Assembly (NCBI GenBank): GCA_947498595.1
Contig: CANMKX010000009.1
Location: 1 to 64,000 of the forward strand
Length of the DNA: 64,000 nt
Reading direction: 5' to 3'
Source of the DNA: an uncultured Aquimarina sp.
GTDB taxonomy: Bacteria; Bacteroidota; Bacteroidia; Flavobacteriales; Flavobacteriaceae
Position 1 is the stretch's first letter, and each line of letters begins with the position of its first letter. This document shows positions 17,015 through 26,513 of this stretch, piece after piece. The position numbers and the translations under genes were made by a program. The notes beneath the pieces are model-generated. The model searched no databases. It had not been told where the DNA came from and was given only the letters and a program-made list of their open reading frames with translations.

Positions 17015-19792
17015 GCACTTCAAAAACTAAGCCATAGTTTTACAAAAATAGGATTTAAAACATTGCAAACAACAATACGAAACATACTTTATTCATTAAG
17101 CTTGTCGCTATTCTGTATCAGTGCAACTATAGCCCAAGAAACGAATAAAACTCCGACTCTTAAAACCAAAGCTCAAGAAGAATCTATTCTTCCTGCACAA
17201 AAAGAAACCAAAAAAGCTTCTGCAGAAGAATCTCTTAGCGAAAAAAACAGTGATACTGTTAAGGTAGATACAATCAAACCTGAACCTCAATTTTTAACTG
17301 ACAAAGTTGACTCTAAAGCTACTGATTACATGCACCTTAATCGTAAAGGTAATAAAATGTATTTGTACAACGAAGCTGAGATCATCTATGGAGAAATGCA
17401 GATCAATGCCGGTTTAATTATTCTCGATAATGAGAAAAACGAAGTTTATGCTTATGGTATTAAAGATTCTACAGGTACTTATGTTCAAACTCCCATTTTT
17501 AAGCAAGCGCAAAACATCGTAGAACCAGATTCTATACGATTCAATTTTGATACTCAAAAGGCATTAATCTATAATTCTAAAACAGAGCAAAACGGTTTTA
17601 AAATTTATAATGAAGTTTCTAAGCGTGAAAATGATTCTGTAATCTACATGAAAAATGTACGTTTTACTACTTCAGAAAACATAGAAAATCCAGAATATTA
17701 TTTTTATGCTAGACGCATTAAATTTGTCCCTCAAAAGAAAATTGTAACAGGTCTAGTCAATATGTATATCGCAGATGTTCCTACACCTTTAGGATTACCT
17801 TTTGGATATTTCCCACTAACTGAAGAAAGAACTTCTGGTTTCATTATTCCATCATACGGTCAAGAGAATAATCGTGGGTATTTTTTACAAAATGGTGGTT
17901 ATTATTTTGCAATTAGTGATTATTTAGATTTAACAGTTACTGGAGATTATTATACCAATGGTAGTTATGCTTTGCGGGGTGAGTCTAGTTATGCAAAGCG
18001 ATATCGATTTAATGGTAATTTTAATGTTCGTTTTGAAAATTTCTTACAAAGTGAGCGAGGTTTTGATGATTTTTCAAAAACGACTACATATAATATTCAA
18101 TGGAGGCATAGTCAAGATCCTAAAGCAAATCCAAATTCGAGATTTTCTGCTTCTGTTAACTTTGGTAGTAGTGATTACTTTAGGCAATCTACCAATCAAT
18201 TAAATACAGGAAATTTCTTAAACAACAATTTAAGTTCCTCTGTATCCTATTCAAAAACATTTCCTGGAGATCCAGAAGTTAATATTGATGTAGCAGCTAC
18301 ACATAATCAAAATACTAATACAGAAGAGGTAAACTTAACACTACCAACATTGAATGCTAGTGTTTCAAGGATTTTCCCTTTTGCTCCTAAAACTGGTACC
18401 AAGAAAGGTGCTTTTCAAAATATAAATTTTCAATATAATTTAAGAGGAGAAAATAGAATTAGCACAACTGATTCTTTATTTTTCACTTCTCGTATGTTTG
18501 ATGATGCTCAATTAGGAATTCAACATTCTATTCCTATTAGTACAAACTTTAAGATATTAAAACATTTTAGTGCGAGCGCAAGTACTAGTTATCAAGAAAA
18601 TTGGGTTTTTGAAACTATAGAGCAACGTTATGACCCGGATGCTAATAGTGGTGCTGGAGAAGTTGTGAGAGATACTATCACTGGTTTTGATTCTTTTAGA
18701 ACTTATAATTTTAGTGCTAGTTTAGGAACTACTATTTATGGAACTTTCAATTTCAAAAAAGATAGTAAAATACAAGCTATTCGTCATACAATGCGTCCAT
18801 CGATCAGTTATTCTATTAATCCTGCTTTTGATCAATTTTATGATGAGTATATAATTCCTGGAAGTAATTCTACTAGTGGTGAGGATGAAGTTGTAGAATA
18901 TTCTAGATTCCAAGGTGGTTTTTATGGAGCTCCAAGTAATACTTTTTCAAGTAATATAGGGTTTTCTTTAAGCAATACAGTAGAAGCCAAAGTACGTAGC
19001 AAAGATTCTACGGCGACCGAGCCTAAAAAAATTAAATTATTAAACAATTTAAATATTTCTACAGCTTATAATATTGCTGGTGATTCTTTAAAATTAAGCC
19101 CATTATCTATAACAGGTAATATTCCTATCATTACTAATAAATTAGATATTAATTTTAATGCTCAGTTAGATCCGTATGCTTTAGATAATAACAATCGAAA
19201 AATTGATGTATGGAACATCGATAATGGCGGTAGTTTATTTCGTTTGACTCGTGCTAGTGCTAACTTTGGGTATTCATTTTCTAGCAAAGATTTTGAAAAG
19301 GGAAAAACAAATGAAAATCCTGATCAAAATGAAACTTTTAGAAATGGAGGTCGACCTGATAATTTATTTGGTGGAGGAACTGATTTCAGAAACGGTAGAA
19401 GTATCAATGATGATACTAGTAGTGATTCTAAAAAGAATGATAATAAGCACTATAATTATAAAATTCCTTGGTCATTACGTTTATCATATACCGTTAATTA
19501 TAACAATAATGCTCGACAGAACGAGATTTCGTCACATTCATTAATGTTTTCTGGAGATGTTGAAATAGCACCTCGATGGACTGTAGGTATATCTTCTGGT
19601 TATGATCTAAAAAACCCTGGTTTTACATATACTAATTTACGTTTCCAAAGAGATTTAGAAAGTTGGCGTATGAGTTTTAATTGGATTCCTTTTAGTAGTC
19701 GTGCCTCATGGAACTTCTTTATTGGTATCAAATCTTCGGTATTAAGTGATATTAAATGGGATAAACGAAGAGAACCGGACAGACAATTATAA
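17012..19792 (+). CDS. lptD: LPS-assembly protein LptD
   Basis: 926 residues. After a signal region ending SATIAQ (about residue 42) and a low-complexity Lys/Glu/Thr linker, there is an OstA/LptA-like jelly-roll (about 105-260, with YMHLNRKGNKMYLYNEAEI). A large C-terminal barrel follows, with the PLGLPFGYFPLTEERTSGF segment typical of LptD. It inserts lipopolysaccharide into the outer leaflet with LptE. No ATG precedes the mature domain. TTG 17012 gives an overlong signal region; TTG 17063 gives a normal one (MQTTIRNILYSLSL...) and fits the promoter box at 17007. The 5' limit is therefore uncertain by 51 bases. Confidence 0.93.
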   Translation: MALQKLSHSFTKIGFKTLQTTIRNILYSLSLSLFCISATIAQETNKTPTLKTKAQEESILPAQKETKKASAEESLSEKNSDTVKVDTIKPEPQFLTDKVDSKATDYMHLNRKGNKMYLYNEAEIIYGEMQINAGLIILDNEKNEVYAYGIKDSTGTYVQTPIFKQAQNIVEPDSIRFNFDTQKALIYNSKTEQNGFKIYNEVSKRENDSVIYMKNVRFTTSENIENPEYYFYARRIKFVPQKKIVTGLVNMYIADVPTPLGLPFGYFPLTEERTSGFIIPSYGQENNRGYFLQNGGYYFAISDYLDLTVTGDYYTNGSYALRGESSYAKRYRFNGNFNVRFENFLQSERGFDDFSKTTTYNIQWRHSQDPKANPNSRFSASVNFGSSDYFRQSTNQLNTGNFLNNNLSSSVSYSKTFPGDPEVNIDVAATHNQNTNTEEVNLTLPTLNASVSRIFPFAPKTGTKKGAFQNINFQYNLRGENRISTTDSLFFTSRMFDDAQLGIQHSIPISTNFKILKHFSASASTSYQENWVFETIEQRYDPDANSGAGEVVRDTITGFDSFRTYNFSASLGTTIYGTFNFKKDSKIQAIRHTMRPSISYSINPAFDQFYDEYIIPGSNSTSGEDEVVEYSRFQGGFYGAPSNTFSSNIGFSLSNTVEAKVRSKDSTATEPKKIKLLNNLNISTAYNIAGDSLKLSPLSITGNIPIITNKLDINFNAQLDPYALDNNNRKIDVWNIDNGGSLFRLTRASANFGYSFSSKDFEKGKTNENPDQNETFRNGGRPDNLFGGGTDFRNGRSINDDTSSDSKKNDNKHYNYKIPWSLRLSYTVNYNNNARQNEISSHSLMFSGDVEIAPRWTVGISSGYDLKNPGFTYTNLRFQRDLESWRMSFNWIPFSSRASWNFFIGIKSSVLSDIKWDKRREPDRQL

Positions 19793-19859
19793 GATTTATT
19801 TAATAATTTGATGTGCTAAAGTTTACTATTTTAGACAAAAGTATTCTAAATTAAATTTA

Positions 19860-20240
19860 ATGAAAAAAATTATCACTACTGCTAAAGCACCTGCTCCAAT
19901 AGGTCCTTACAATCAAGCAGTTTTATCAGGAAACACTTTATATACTTCTGGACAAATCGCTATTAACCCTGAGACTGGAGAACTAGTTTTAGGTGATATT
20001 AAAAAAGAAGCTGAATTGGTTATGCAAAATCTTAAAGCTGTATTAACAGAAGCTGAAATGACCTTTGAAAATGTTGTTAAGTCTACTATCTTTTTAAGTG
20101 ATATGGACAATTTTGCTCAGGTTAATGAGGTATATGGTAGTTATTTCAACGAAGATACAGCTCCTGCAAGAGAAACAGTTGCTGTAAAAACATTACCTAA
20201 ATCTGTTAATGTTGAGATATCTGTAATTGCTATTAAATAA
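19860..20240 (+). CDS. ridA: RidA family imine/enamine deaminase
   Basis: 126 residues, the normal RidA length. It hydrolyses reactive enamine/imine intermediates made by PLP enzymes such as threonine dehydratase, protecting other PLP enzymes; it works as a trimer in the cytoplasm. Visible signature segments are APAPIGPYNQAV, LYTSGQIAINPETGEL, the FLSDMDNFAQVNEVY helix and the APARETVAVKTLP motif with the catalytic Arg. It is 67 bases downstream of lptD and ends at a strong terminator. Confidence 0.96.
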   Translation: MKKIITTAKAPAPIGPYNQAVLSGNTLYTSGQIAINPETGELVLGDIKKEAELVMQNLKAVLTEAEMTFENVVKSTIFLSDMDNFAQVNEVYGSYFNEDTAPARETVAVKTLPKSVNVEISVIAIK

Positions 20241-20294
20241 GCGTACACTTAACGAATATCAAATGGATTGATATTATAATTACTGTTTATAAAT

Positions 20295-20335
20295 AAAAAA
20301 TCCTGAATTGGATTATCTCCAATTCAGGATTTTTT
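20295..20335. terminator. Bidirectional terminator, ridA / phosphatase
   Basis: An 18-bp perfect stem, 20295-20312 against 20318-20335, with loop TTATC. An A run on the left and a T run on the right make it work for both convergent genes. Confidence 0.92.
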
Positions 20336-20356
20336 ATTTACACATTCTCGCTTTTC

Positions 20357-22543
20357 CTATTTAATTACAATAGTACGACTTGCCTTTGTCTTTCCAGATT
20401 CTATAACAATAATATAGCTTCCTCTAGATAATGTTGCTGCATTAAATGATAAATTATAAATACCTTTGGGTACTGTTGTATTTTGTAATTCTTGAACTTT
20501 TACCCCTTGAGTTGTAAATAAATTAATTTTTATTTCTGCTGTTTCATTAACTAAGTAATGTATATTTCCTTCAACCTCTAGTGGATTTGGGTATACTCCT
20601 ATAATCACAAAATCATCCTTTACGGTATTATTAATAATTTCAGTATTTAAAACTATTTCATCAGTATTATTTTTTGATGTTAAAGCAACTGTAGCACTTG
20701 ATGCTTTTCTCACTTTACAATCATTTGCATTAACATACCAACTTCTAGAAAGGGATTCCCCTAGTATTGGTCTTTTTACATCATTGGTATCAAACCAATC
20801 TGCCTGTACTTTATCTTCTCTTACATCTAGCACAAAATATCCATGATTATCCATATCTACATCTTTGATATGGCGATTCATTAGTTTGATATAAAATTCA
20901 GCTACACCAGCAGAGAATCCTCCTAGAAAATCTAAATTTTGAGATGTAATACTTGGTACTACAAATTCGCACATTTCGCAATCTTCTTCATAATTTATTT
21001 CACCAACAAACGTACTGTGTATGTCTCCTGTAAGTACTATTAAATTATTTATATCGTTGTCTTTTATATATTTCAATAATCGATTACGTTCTTCATTATA
21101 TCCATCCCAAGCATCGTTTGATGGCACTCCTTTCCATGGCATCACCATTACTTGATTCCCTATTATTCTCCATTTGGCTTGAGATTGTTTTAATTGATCT
21201 GTTAACCAAGTAAATTGTTCTCCTCCTAAAATCGATTTATAGGTATTTGCATTATTCCTTTCGTTAAAATCATCATCGTATATCGCTCCTTTTTCTAATA
21301 ATTTTTCTAATCTAACTGTTTCTTTTTTAGCTATTGTTAATTCTTTATTCAATATGAATGTTGCAAACTCGTCTACAACTATATCAAATTCTTTTTGCGA
21401 TAATCCTGTCGCAATTTCAGATTTTTGATCATTCACTTTCAACAACATAGGCAATACAACTTCTAATATCTCTCTTACATCTTTCTCATTAGACAAGTCT
21501 TTTGAAACTATTATCTCTTGTGCAAAACGCTTAAAATCTTCATTAGACCCTGCTGCACTTATTAAATTTTTGGAACTACTTACTTGAGAATCTCTACCTT
21601 CAATACGAGTATCTAGCATAATTAAGTCCATTAATTTACCATAAGAGATCGTACGATATAATCTATATTGCTCTATAGTATTAGCACGAATTGGCATCCA
21701 TTCAAAATATGCTTTATGAGCATTTGCTTTTCTTGTTTCCCAACTTCCTTCGGTTGCAGTGGTATGATTTTCTGCTCCATATTTATTTGCATCATTTGCA
21801 AATTCATGATCATCCCAAATATTAATAAATGGATGCTGCTGATGCGCTTTTCGTAACATAGGATCTAATCGATAATATGAATAGCGGACTCTGTAATCAT
21901 CCAGCGTAATAATTTCATTAGCAGGCAAATGCCCTCTTCCTATTTCGTTACTATAGCCATACCCTCCAGATTCATACTCATAAATATAATCTCCTAAATG
22001 AATAACTGCATCAAGATCATTGCGTGTACCTATTTGATTGTATGCGTTAAAATATCCATTTTGATAATTAGAACAGGACACCACTGCAAATCGTAAATTA
22101 TCTATTAAATCTGTTTGAGATGGCGTTGTTTTTGTTTTTCCTACTAAAGACTTTCTTCCTTGACTTTCAAATTGATAATAGTACGTTTGATAAGCTCTTA
22201 ACCCTGTAATATCGAGTTTCACTGTATAATCTCTGGAAGCATCTGTAACAACGTTTCCTTGTTTAACGATTTGCGTCATTTGAGGATCTGTTGCTACCTT
22301 CCACTGCACATTTACCGATGATACATTGGTTGTAACTCTAGTCCAAATAATAACGGCATCTTCTAGAGGATCTCCAGAAGCTACTCCATGATAAAAGGGC
22401 GCCAAACTAGCATCGAAATAATCTGTCATTTTTCCAACATTAACAGTACGTTCGATTTTTGTTAATACAGCATTACTGTTTTGTGCATACGATATTTGTG
22501 CAATCCATAAGAATAATGCTACAAATTTTAAGCTTAGTTTCAT
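20357..22543 (-). CDS. PhoD-like alkaline phosphatase with T9SS sorting domain
   Basis: 728 residues. A signal peptide (about 1-20, ending SYAQ) is followed by a fibronectin-like N-terminal domain (HGVASGDPLEDAVIIWTRVT), then the PhoD metallophosphatase core with CSNYQNGYFNAY, HLGDYIYEY, IWDDHEFAND and the late VLTGDIHSTF. These Asp, Asn and His positions are the metal ligands. A roughly 100-residue insertion of helices (about 330-420) interrupts the core. The last ~80 residues (VIGVYPNPLEVEGNI... to the end) form a type IX secretion sorting domain, so the enzyme should be exported to the surface or medium. It probably acquires phosphate from organic esters. No Pho regulator is nearby. Confidence 0.93.
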   Translation of the reverse strand: MKLSLKFVALFLWIAQISYAQNSNAVLTKIERTVNVGKMTDYFDASLAPFYHGVASGDPLEDAVIIWTRVTTNVSSVNVQWKVATDPQMTQIVKQGNVVTDASRDYTVKLDITGLRAYQTYYYQFESQGRKSLVGKTKTTPSQTDLIDNLRFAVVSCSNYQNGYFNAYNQIGTRNDLDAVIHLGDYIYEYESGGYGYSNEIGRGHLPANEIITLDDYRVRYSYYRLDPMLRKAHQQHPFINIWDDHEFANDANKYGAENHTTATEGSWETRKANAHKAYFEWMPIRANTIEQYRLYRTISYGKLMDLIMLDTRIEGRDSQVSSSKNLISAAGSNEDFKRFAQEIIVSKDLSNEKDVREILEVVLPMLLKVNDQKSEIATGLSQKEFDIVVDEFATFILNKELTIAKKETVRLEKLLEKGAIYDDDFNERNNANTYKSILGGEQFTWLTDQLKQSQAKWRIIGNQVMVMPWKGVPSNDAWDGYNEERNRLLKYIKDNDINNLIVLTGDIHSTFVGEINYEEDCEMCEFVVPSITSQNLDFLGGFSAGVAEFYIKLMNRHIKDVDMDNHGYFVLDVREDKVQADWFDTNDVKRPILGESLSRSWYVNANDCKVRKASSATVALTSKNNTDEIVLNTEIINNTVKDDFVIIGVYPNPLEVEGNIHYLVNETAEIKINLFTTQGVKVQELQNTTVPKGIYNLSFNAATLSRGSYIIVIESGKTKASRTIVIK

Positions 22544-23076
22544 TTTGATAGTTTTTGTGTGATTTCATGCGAAAATATGCGAAGTCATACACAGAAAGCA
22601 TCGCCATAATTCTATTTAATAGAAGTTTAAATTTGATAACGTTCTCCTTCCTTTAAGTTTGTGAATTAGTAACTTTTAGTTGATATAATTGTCGCAATTC
22701 ATGTTATTTTTTATAAAATACATCTATCCAAAAAAACCACACAATCATCTGAATTAATGACATTTAAAACATAAAAAATCATATATTAATCTAATTTTTC
22801 ATCTTAGCATTCAATTTGTTCATTTCTAAAGAAAACTCTCTTCCTCCTAATTTCATATCATATTTAAAATCTAGAAAAACTAATTCGTGTTTTAATTCTT
22901 TCAATGAAAATTCCTTTTTTTAATTCTTTTAAGATTTTTTTTTCAATAAAAAAGGAAAAGTATTCACAAAAACGTAAATCTTAATTTCGTACCGTAAACT
23001 AGCCCTCAGAAATTCATAAAGACTAGATTATAGTTTTATATTTGAAGCTTACTTTTATTTAACTAAACCCCTTTTT
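22544..23076. other. 533-base gap between divergent phosphatase and GH97 genes
   Basis: This is AT-rich and should hold the promoters of both divergent genes. I found no clear TTTG-N19-TAnnTTTG. The best partial box on the minus strand is TATTTTCG around 22570. The only coding-like signal is the short minus-strand frame described separately at 22791-22904. Confidence 0.5.
22791..22904 (-). CDS. Possible small protein or gene remnant, 37 residues
   Basis: This short frame is missed by usual length cutoffs. The translation (LKELKHELVFLDFKYDMK, then GGREFSLEMNKLNAKMKN) is charged, amphipathic and protein-like rather than the Leu/Phe/Ile-rich noise seen elsewhere in this AT-rich DNA. Only a TTG start is available and an upstream in-frame stop lies 5 codons before it. 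It may be a genuine small protein or the tail of a lost gene. Confidence 0.25.
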   Translation of the reverse strand: MKELKHELVFLDFKYDMKLGGREFSLEMNKLNAKMKN

Positions 23077-25167
23077 ATGATTCAAAAAAGATTCCAAAAA
23101 TTCTTATTGGCGTTATTGATTATTACTGTTTACAGTTGTGCTAAACAAGAGAGTAAACATAATACTACAGTTACTTCGCCTTCAAAAAACATTAGTATTG
23201 ATTTCTGGCTACAAACAGATGGTTCTCCAACGTATAGTGTAACACATCGAAACAAAGCTATAATTGATACTTCTGCTATTAGTTTTGATTTTAAAGATCA
23301 AATTTCGTTAGGGAAAGATTTAGAAATCCTAAGTACCACCACTACGACTCAAGATGAAACTTGGGAAATGCCTTGGGGAGAGCAAAAAGAAGTTCGTAAC
23401 CACTATAATGAACTAATTGTTAACCTAAAAGAAAAAAAGGCTCCTCATCGTTTATTCAATATTTATTTTAGATCTTATGATGATGGTATTGCATTGCGTT
23501 ATGAATTTCTTAATCAAGAAGGTGTAAACGAGGTTATTATTCTTGATGAAAACACTCAATTTAATCTAACTGGAGATCACAAGACATGGTGGATTCCTGG
23601 AGATTGGGATATTTATGAACATTTATATACTGAGTCTAGCTTTACTGCTATTGATGCTTTATCCAAAGCAAATCATCCTTCTCTGGGGCAAACTCATATT
23701 CCAGAAAATGCTGTAAACACTCCTGTAACTATGCGTACAAAAGATGGAGTACATCTTAGTTTTCACGAAGCTAATCTTACTGATTATGCTGGTATGACTT
23801 TAAAAGTAGATCCTAAAAATACATCCATGACTAGTGAACTTGTTGGTTCAAAACGTTATGGTTATAAAGTAAAACGTGCTTTACCTTTTAAAACACCATG
23901 GAGAACGATTCAAATTAGTGATAATGCTGCTGATTTAATCACTTCAAAATTAATCGTAAATCTTAATGAACCTAATAAGTTAGGCGATGTATCATGGTTT
24001 AAACCTAAAAAATATGTAGGGATCTGGTGGGAAATGCATTTAGGTAAATCTAGTTGGGATTTGGCTAGTGGAAAACACGGAGCAACAACCGAAAATACAA
24101 AAAGACATATTGATTTTGCTGCTGCAAATAATATTGATGGTGTTTTAGTTGAAGGTTGGAATACTGGATGGGAACATTGGATTGGTTTTGAAGATCGAGA
24201 AGGAGTTTTTGATTTTGTTACACCATATCCAGATTATGATCTTAAAGAGTTGGCTAAATATAGTAAAGAAAAAGATGTTGAAATCATCATGCATCACGAA
24301 ACTTCTGCTGCACCTAGAACTTACGATCAACAAATGAATCAAGCGTATGCTTTAATGGATTCTCTAGATATTAGATCTGTTAAAACAGGATATGTTGGTA
24401 AAATAATTCCTAAAGGAGAATATCATCATGGTCAATGGATGGTAAATCATTATCGCAATGCATTAGAAACTGCTGCAAAATATAATGTGGCGATCAATGC
24501 TCATGAGCCTATCAAGGCTACTGGTATCAGAAGAACGTATCCAAATGCTATTTCGAGAGAAGGATTGCGCGGACAAGAATTTAATGCTTGGGCTGCTGAT
24601 GGAGGGAATCCTCCTAGTCATTTACCTACTGTAGCTTTTACTCGTATGCTTGCTGGCCCTATAGATTTCACTCCTGGTGTATTTAATATCAAATTAGCTC
24701 CTTATAAAGATAACAATCAAATTAATACTACTTTGGCTCATCAATTAGCATTGTATGTTGTTATTTATAGTCCAATTCAAATGGCATGTGATTTGATCGA
24801 AAATTATGAAAATCAACCTGCTTTTCAATTCATTAGAGATGTTGCTGTAGATTGGAATCAAACTAAAGTTCTAAATGGCGAGATTGGTGACTTTGTTACT
24901 ATAGCTCGTCAAGATCGTATCACTGGAAATTGGTTCTTAGGAAGTATTACTGACGAAAATCCTCGTGATATTACTATAGATTTTAGTTTCTTAGATACAT
25001 CAAAAACTTACGATGTTGTTGTTTATAAAGATGGTAAAGACGCTCATTGGGATAAAAACCCTACAAGTATTGCTATTGAAACTATAACCGTAAATGCTAA
25101 TTCTAAAGAAACTTTTCATTTAGCTGCCGGTGGTGGTTTAGCGATTAGTTTAATTGAAAAAGAATAA
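23077..25167 (+). CDS. susB: GH97 alpha-glucosidase lipoprotein, SusB-like, inverting type
   Basis: 696 residues, close to B. thetaiotaomicron SusB. A signal sequence ends VYSC with Cys21 as probable lipid site. The N-terminal beta-sandwich leads into a (beta/alpha)8 barrel. Glu408 (MHHET), Glu477 (NAHEP) and Glu501 (RGQEFNAW) have the same mutual spacing as SusB Glu439, Glu508 and Glu532, so the calcium-dependent inverting machinery appears intact, as opposed to the Asp-nucleophile GH97b type. It releases glucose from alpha-glucans in the periplasm. It stands alone; the only SusC/SusD pair in the window is 25 kb away. Confidence 0.95.
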   Translation: MIQKRFQKFLLALLIITVYSCAKQESKHNTTVTSPSKNISIDFWLQTDGSPTYSVTHRNKAIIDTSAISFDFKDQISLGKDLEILSTTTTTQDETWEMPWGEQKEVRNHYNELIVNLKEKKAPHRLFNIYFRSYDDGIALRYEFLNQEGVNEVIILDENTQFNLTGDHKTWWIPGDWDIYEHLYTESSFTAIDALSKANHPSLGQTHIPENAVNTPVTMRTKDGVHLSFHEANLTDYAGMTLKVDPKNTSMTSELVGSKRYGYKVKRALPFKTPWRTIQISDNAADLITSKLIVNLNEPNKLGDVSWFKPKKYVGIWWEMHLGKSSWDLASGKHGATTENTKRHIDFAAANNIDGVLVEGWNTGWEHWIGFEDREGVFDFVTPYPDYDLKELAKYSKEKDVEIIMHHETSAAPRTYDQQMNQAYALMDSLDIRSVKTGYVGKIIPKGEYHHGQWMVNHYRNALETAAKYNVAINAHEPIKATGIRRTYPNAISREGLRGQEFNAWAADGGNPPSHLPTVAFTRMLAGPIDFTPGVFNIKLAPYKDNNQINTTLAHQLALYVVIYSPIQMACDLIENYENQPAFQFIRDVAVDWNQTKVLNGEIGDFVTIARQDRITGNWFLGSITDENPRDITIDFSFLDTSKTYDVVVYKDGKDAHWDKNPTSIAIETITVNANSKETFHLAAGGGLAISLIEKE

Positions 25168-25184
25168 ATCTATTTCATTTTAAT

Positions 25185-25223
25185 AAATAAAGCCAACGGG
25201 ATGTATTATCGTTGGCTTTATTT
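25185..25223 (+). terminator. Terminator of the GH97 gene
   Basis: AAATAAAGCCAACG (25185-25198) pairs perfectly with CGTTGGCTTTATTT (25210-25223), loop of 11 bases, 18 bases after the GH97 stop. It may serve both strands. Confidence 0.85.
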
Positions 25224-25250
25224 ATATCTATATTTTAAAATTCTTTCTTA

Positions 25251-25586
25251 TCTATTTATTATTTTTAATCTTGATCTACTCTCTATATCATTTCCTCTTA
25301 ACACTAGTTGTTCTAAATTAAGTAGTTTTAAAATCTATTTAGGAGATTCTTGGTATTTGAAATTTAAAACCTCCAAATATCTCAATGTATTAAACCTTCA
25401 TACATCACTATGAATCAAGCTATTATTATTAATGTTTAATTGTAAAAAAAGTTTTTTTAGCTTCTTTGAATTCAAAAAAATTGTTCCGTTTTTTTCCAAA
25501 TCATACTCTGAATATCTAATTGACAGTTGAGTACTATTCTTTGCGATTCTTACTTCTTCAAATAAATTGTTTGATTTAAATTTCAT
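25251..25586 (-). pseudogene. Degraded leucine-rich-repeat gene
   Basis: On the minus strand one frame reads through LNSKKLKKLFLQLNINNNSL, a TGA at 25398-25400, then FNTLRYLEVLNFKYQESPK, a TAG at 25335-25337, then ILKLLNLEQLVLRGNDIES and a final stop near 25248. The pieces either side of the two stops follow the LRR spacing LxxLxxLxLxxN in the same frame, so this is a decayed LRR gene rather than chance. An apparent start is the ATG near 25586 (MKFKSNNLFEEV). It lies just past the GH97 terminator and next to a repeat module. A homologue may have been the source of the accessory patch. Confidence 0.6.
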
Positions 25587-25617
25587 CAAATTATAATCAA
25601 TAGTACATAACTTAAAA

Positions 25618-25684
25618 TTGTTATATATACGCTTATAAAACAAAAAGCCCCAAAAGAGCTTTTATTATTTTGTTATCTACTGGA
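25618..25684. repeat. 3'-flank repeat module, copy A
   Basis: Shares with the stretch 27357-27423 the run AAAACAAAAAGCCCCAAAAG, then G(A/G)GCTTTTATTA, TTTGTTATCTA and TGGA, with only scattered changes. Its left part TATATATACGCTTATAAAAC recurs at 26472-26491. It contains a hairpin (AAAAGC...GCTTTT, one internal mismatch) that probably terminates the minus-strand gene ending at 25707. Confidence 0.75.
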
Positions 25685-25706
25685 CTTCTGCCACTTATAG
25701 CGATTA

Positions 25707-26357
25707 TTATCTCCAGTATTTCTTATCTTTTCCCATTACCGTCATAATTTCTGATGACATAAGGCTTATACTATTGTTAATTACACAAGTTATTGTTCCA
25801 CTTTGACATGCAAATTCAAATCCAGGATTATTGTCATTTACTTCAATTTCTTTTTCGAGTAAAATTTTATTGCTTTTTTGATTATAAAGCTGAAATTCAA
25901 CTTTTGCTTTGTTTTTGTTACCAATTAATACGAATTCAACTTTTTTAATATTGACAATCCAATTTACATCATGTTTTTCAGAAGTAATCTTTAGGCTTTC
26001 CAAATCTAATTGATTTGTTTCTTTAGCAGGATAAATTAGTAGGTTTGGAAAATATTCAAAGAATTTAAAACTTAAAAAATAATTCAACCCATAGGTAATA
26101 TTAGTTGTTATATCTGTTTCTTCTAAAAATTGAATTTCTTTCTCGGCCTTTAATTTAAATACTCCATTTTCATTTCTTATATTCTTTTTTACTTCTTCTG
26201 AAAGTCCTTTTCTAACAAATGATTTAGCTATAGAATCTAACTCTGATGGAATGACTGTCTCTTGTGAATTTAAAATCACAATGGTTGGTGAGTGTTTATC
26301 TTGTCCATAAAAAGACAAACTAATTAAGAAAATTATTATTGCTATATTTTTTTTCAT
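25707..26357 (-). CDS. Secreted hypothetical protein, 216 residues
   Basis: Signal peptide at about 1-18 (IIIFLISLSFYGQ), then a mature domain of mixed alpha/beta character without a motif I recognise. Two Cys residues (FACQSGTITCV) near the C-terminus could form a disulfide in the periplasm or outside the cell. It is flanked on both sides by copies of the 3'-flank repeat module. This suggests it belongs to a small recombining gene patch. No function is proposed. Confidence 0.65.
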   Translation of the reverse strand: MKKNIAIIIFLISLSFYGQDKHSPTIVILNSQETVIPSELDSIAKSFVRKGLSEEVKKNIRNENGVFKLKAEKEIQFLEETDITTNITYGLNYFLSFKFFEYFPNLLIYPAKETNQLDLESLKITSEKHDVNWIVNIKKVEFVLIGNKNKAKVEFQLYNQKSNKILLEKEIEVNDNNPGFEFACQSGTITCVINNSISLMSSEIMTVMGKDKKYWR

Positions 26358-26468
26358 ACTGGCGTTAACATGTGTCTGTATAGAATCACATTATTATTAT
26401 TTGTTTTACAAAAAATTAAATATAACCAATTTTGCATAGCTCAAAAATAGTTTTCTATTTCTCTTGAA

Positions 26469-26513
26469 ATTACTATATATACGCTTATAAAACCGTTATT
26501 TTAATCTCATTAG
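26469..26513. repeat. 3'-flank repeat module, copy B (recombined)
   Basis: TATATATACGCTTATAAAAC matches copy A exactly and is joined directly to CCGTTATTTTAATCTCATTA, which matches CCGTTATTTTAATTTCATTA at 27440-27459. The terminator hairpin present in copies A and C is missing here, as if deleted by recombination. The right half encodes the last codons of the 26496 gene. Confidence 0.65.

Noticed and set aside
23077-25167. Polysaccharide utilisation locus around the GH97 gene
   Set aside because: No SusC/SusD, regulator or second hydrolase within 10 kb; the SusC/SusD pair at 50.8 kb is too distant to link.
25201-25413. 70-codon plus-strand frame after the GH97 gene
   Set aside because: Composition is the Tyr/Leu/Phe-rich noise of AT-rich DNA and it begins inside the GH97 terminator; the opposite strand carries the LRR relic.
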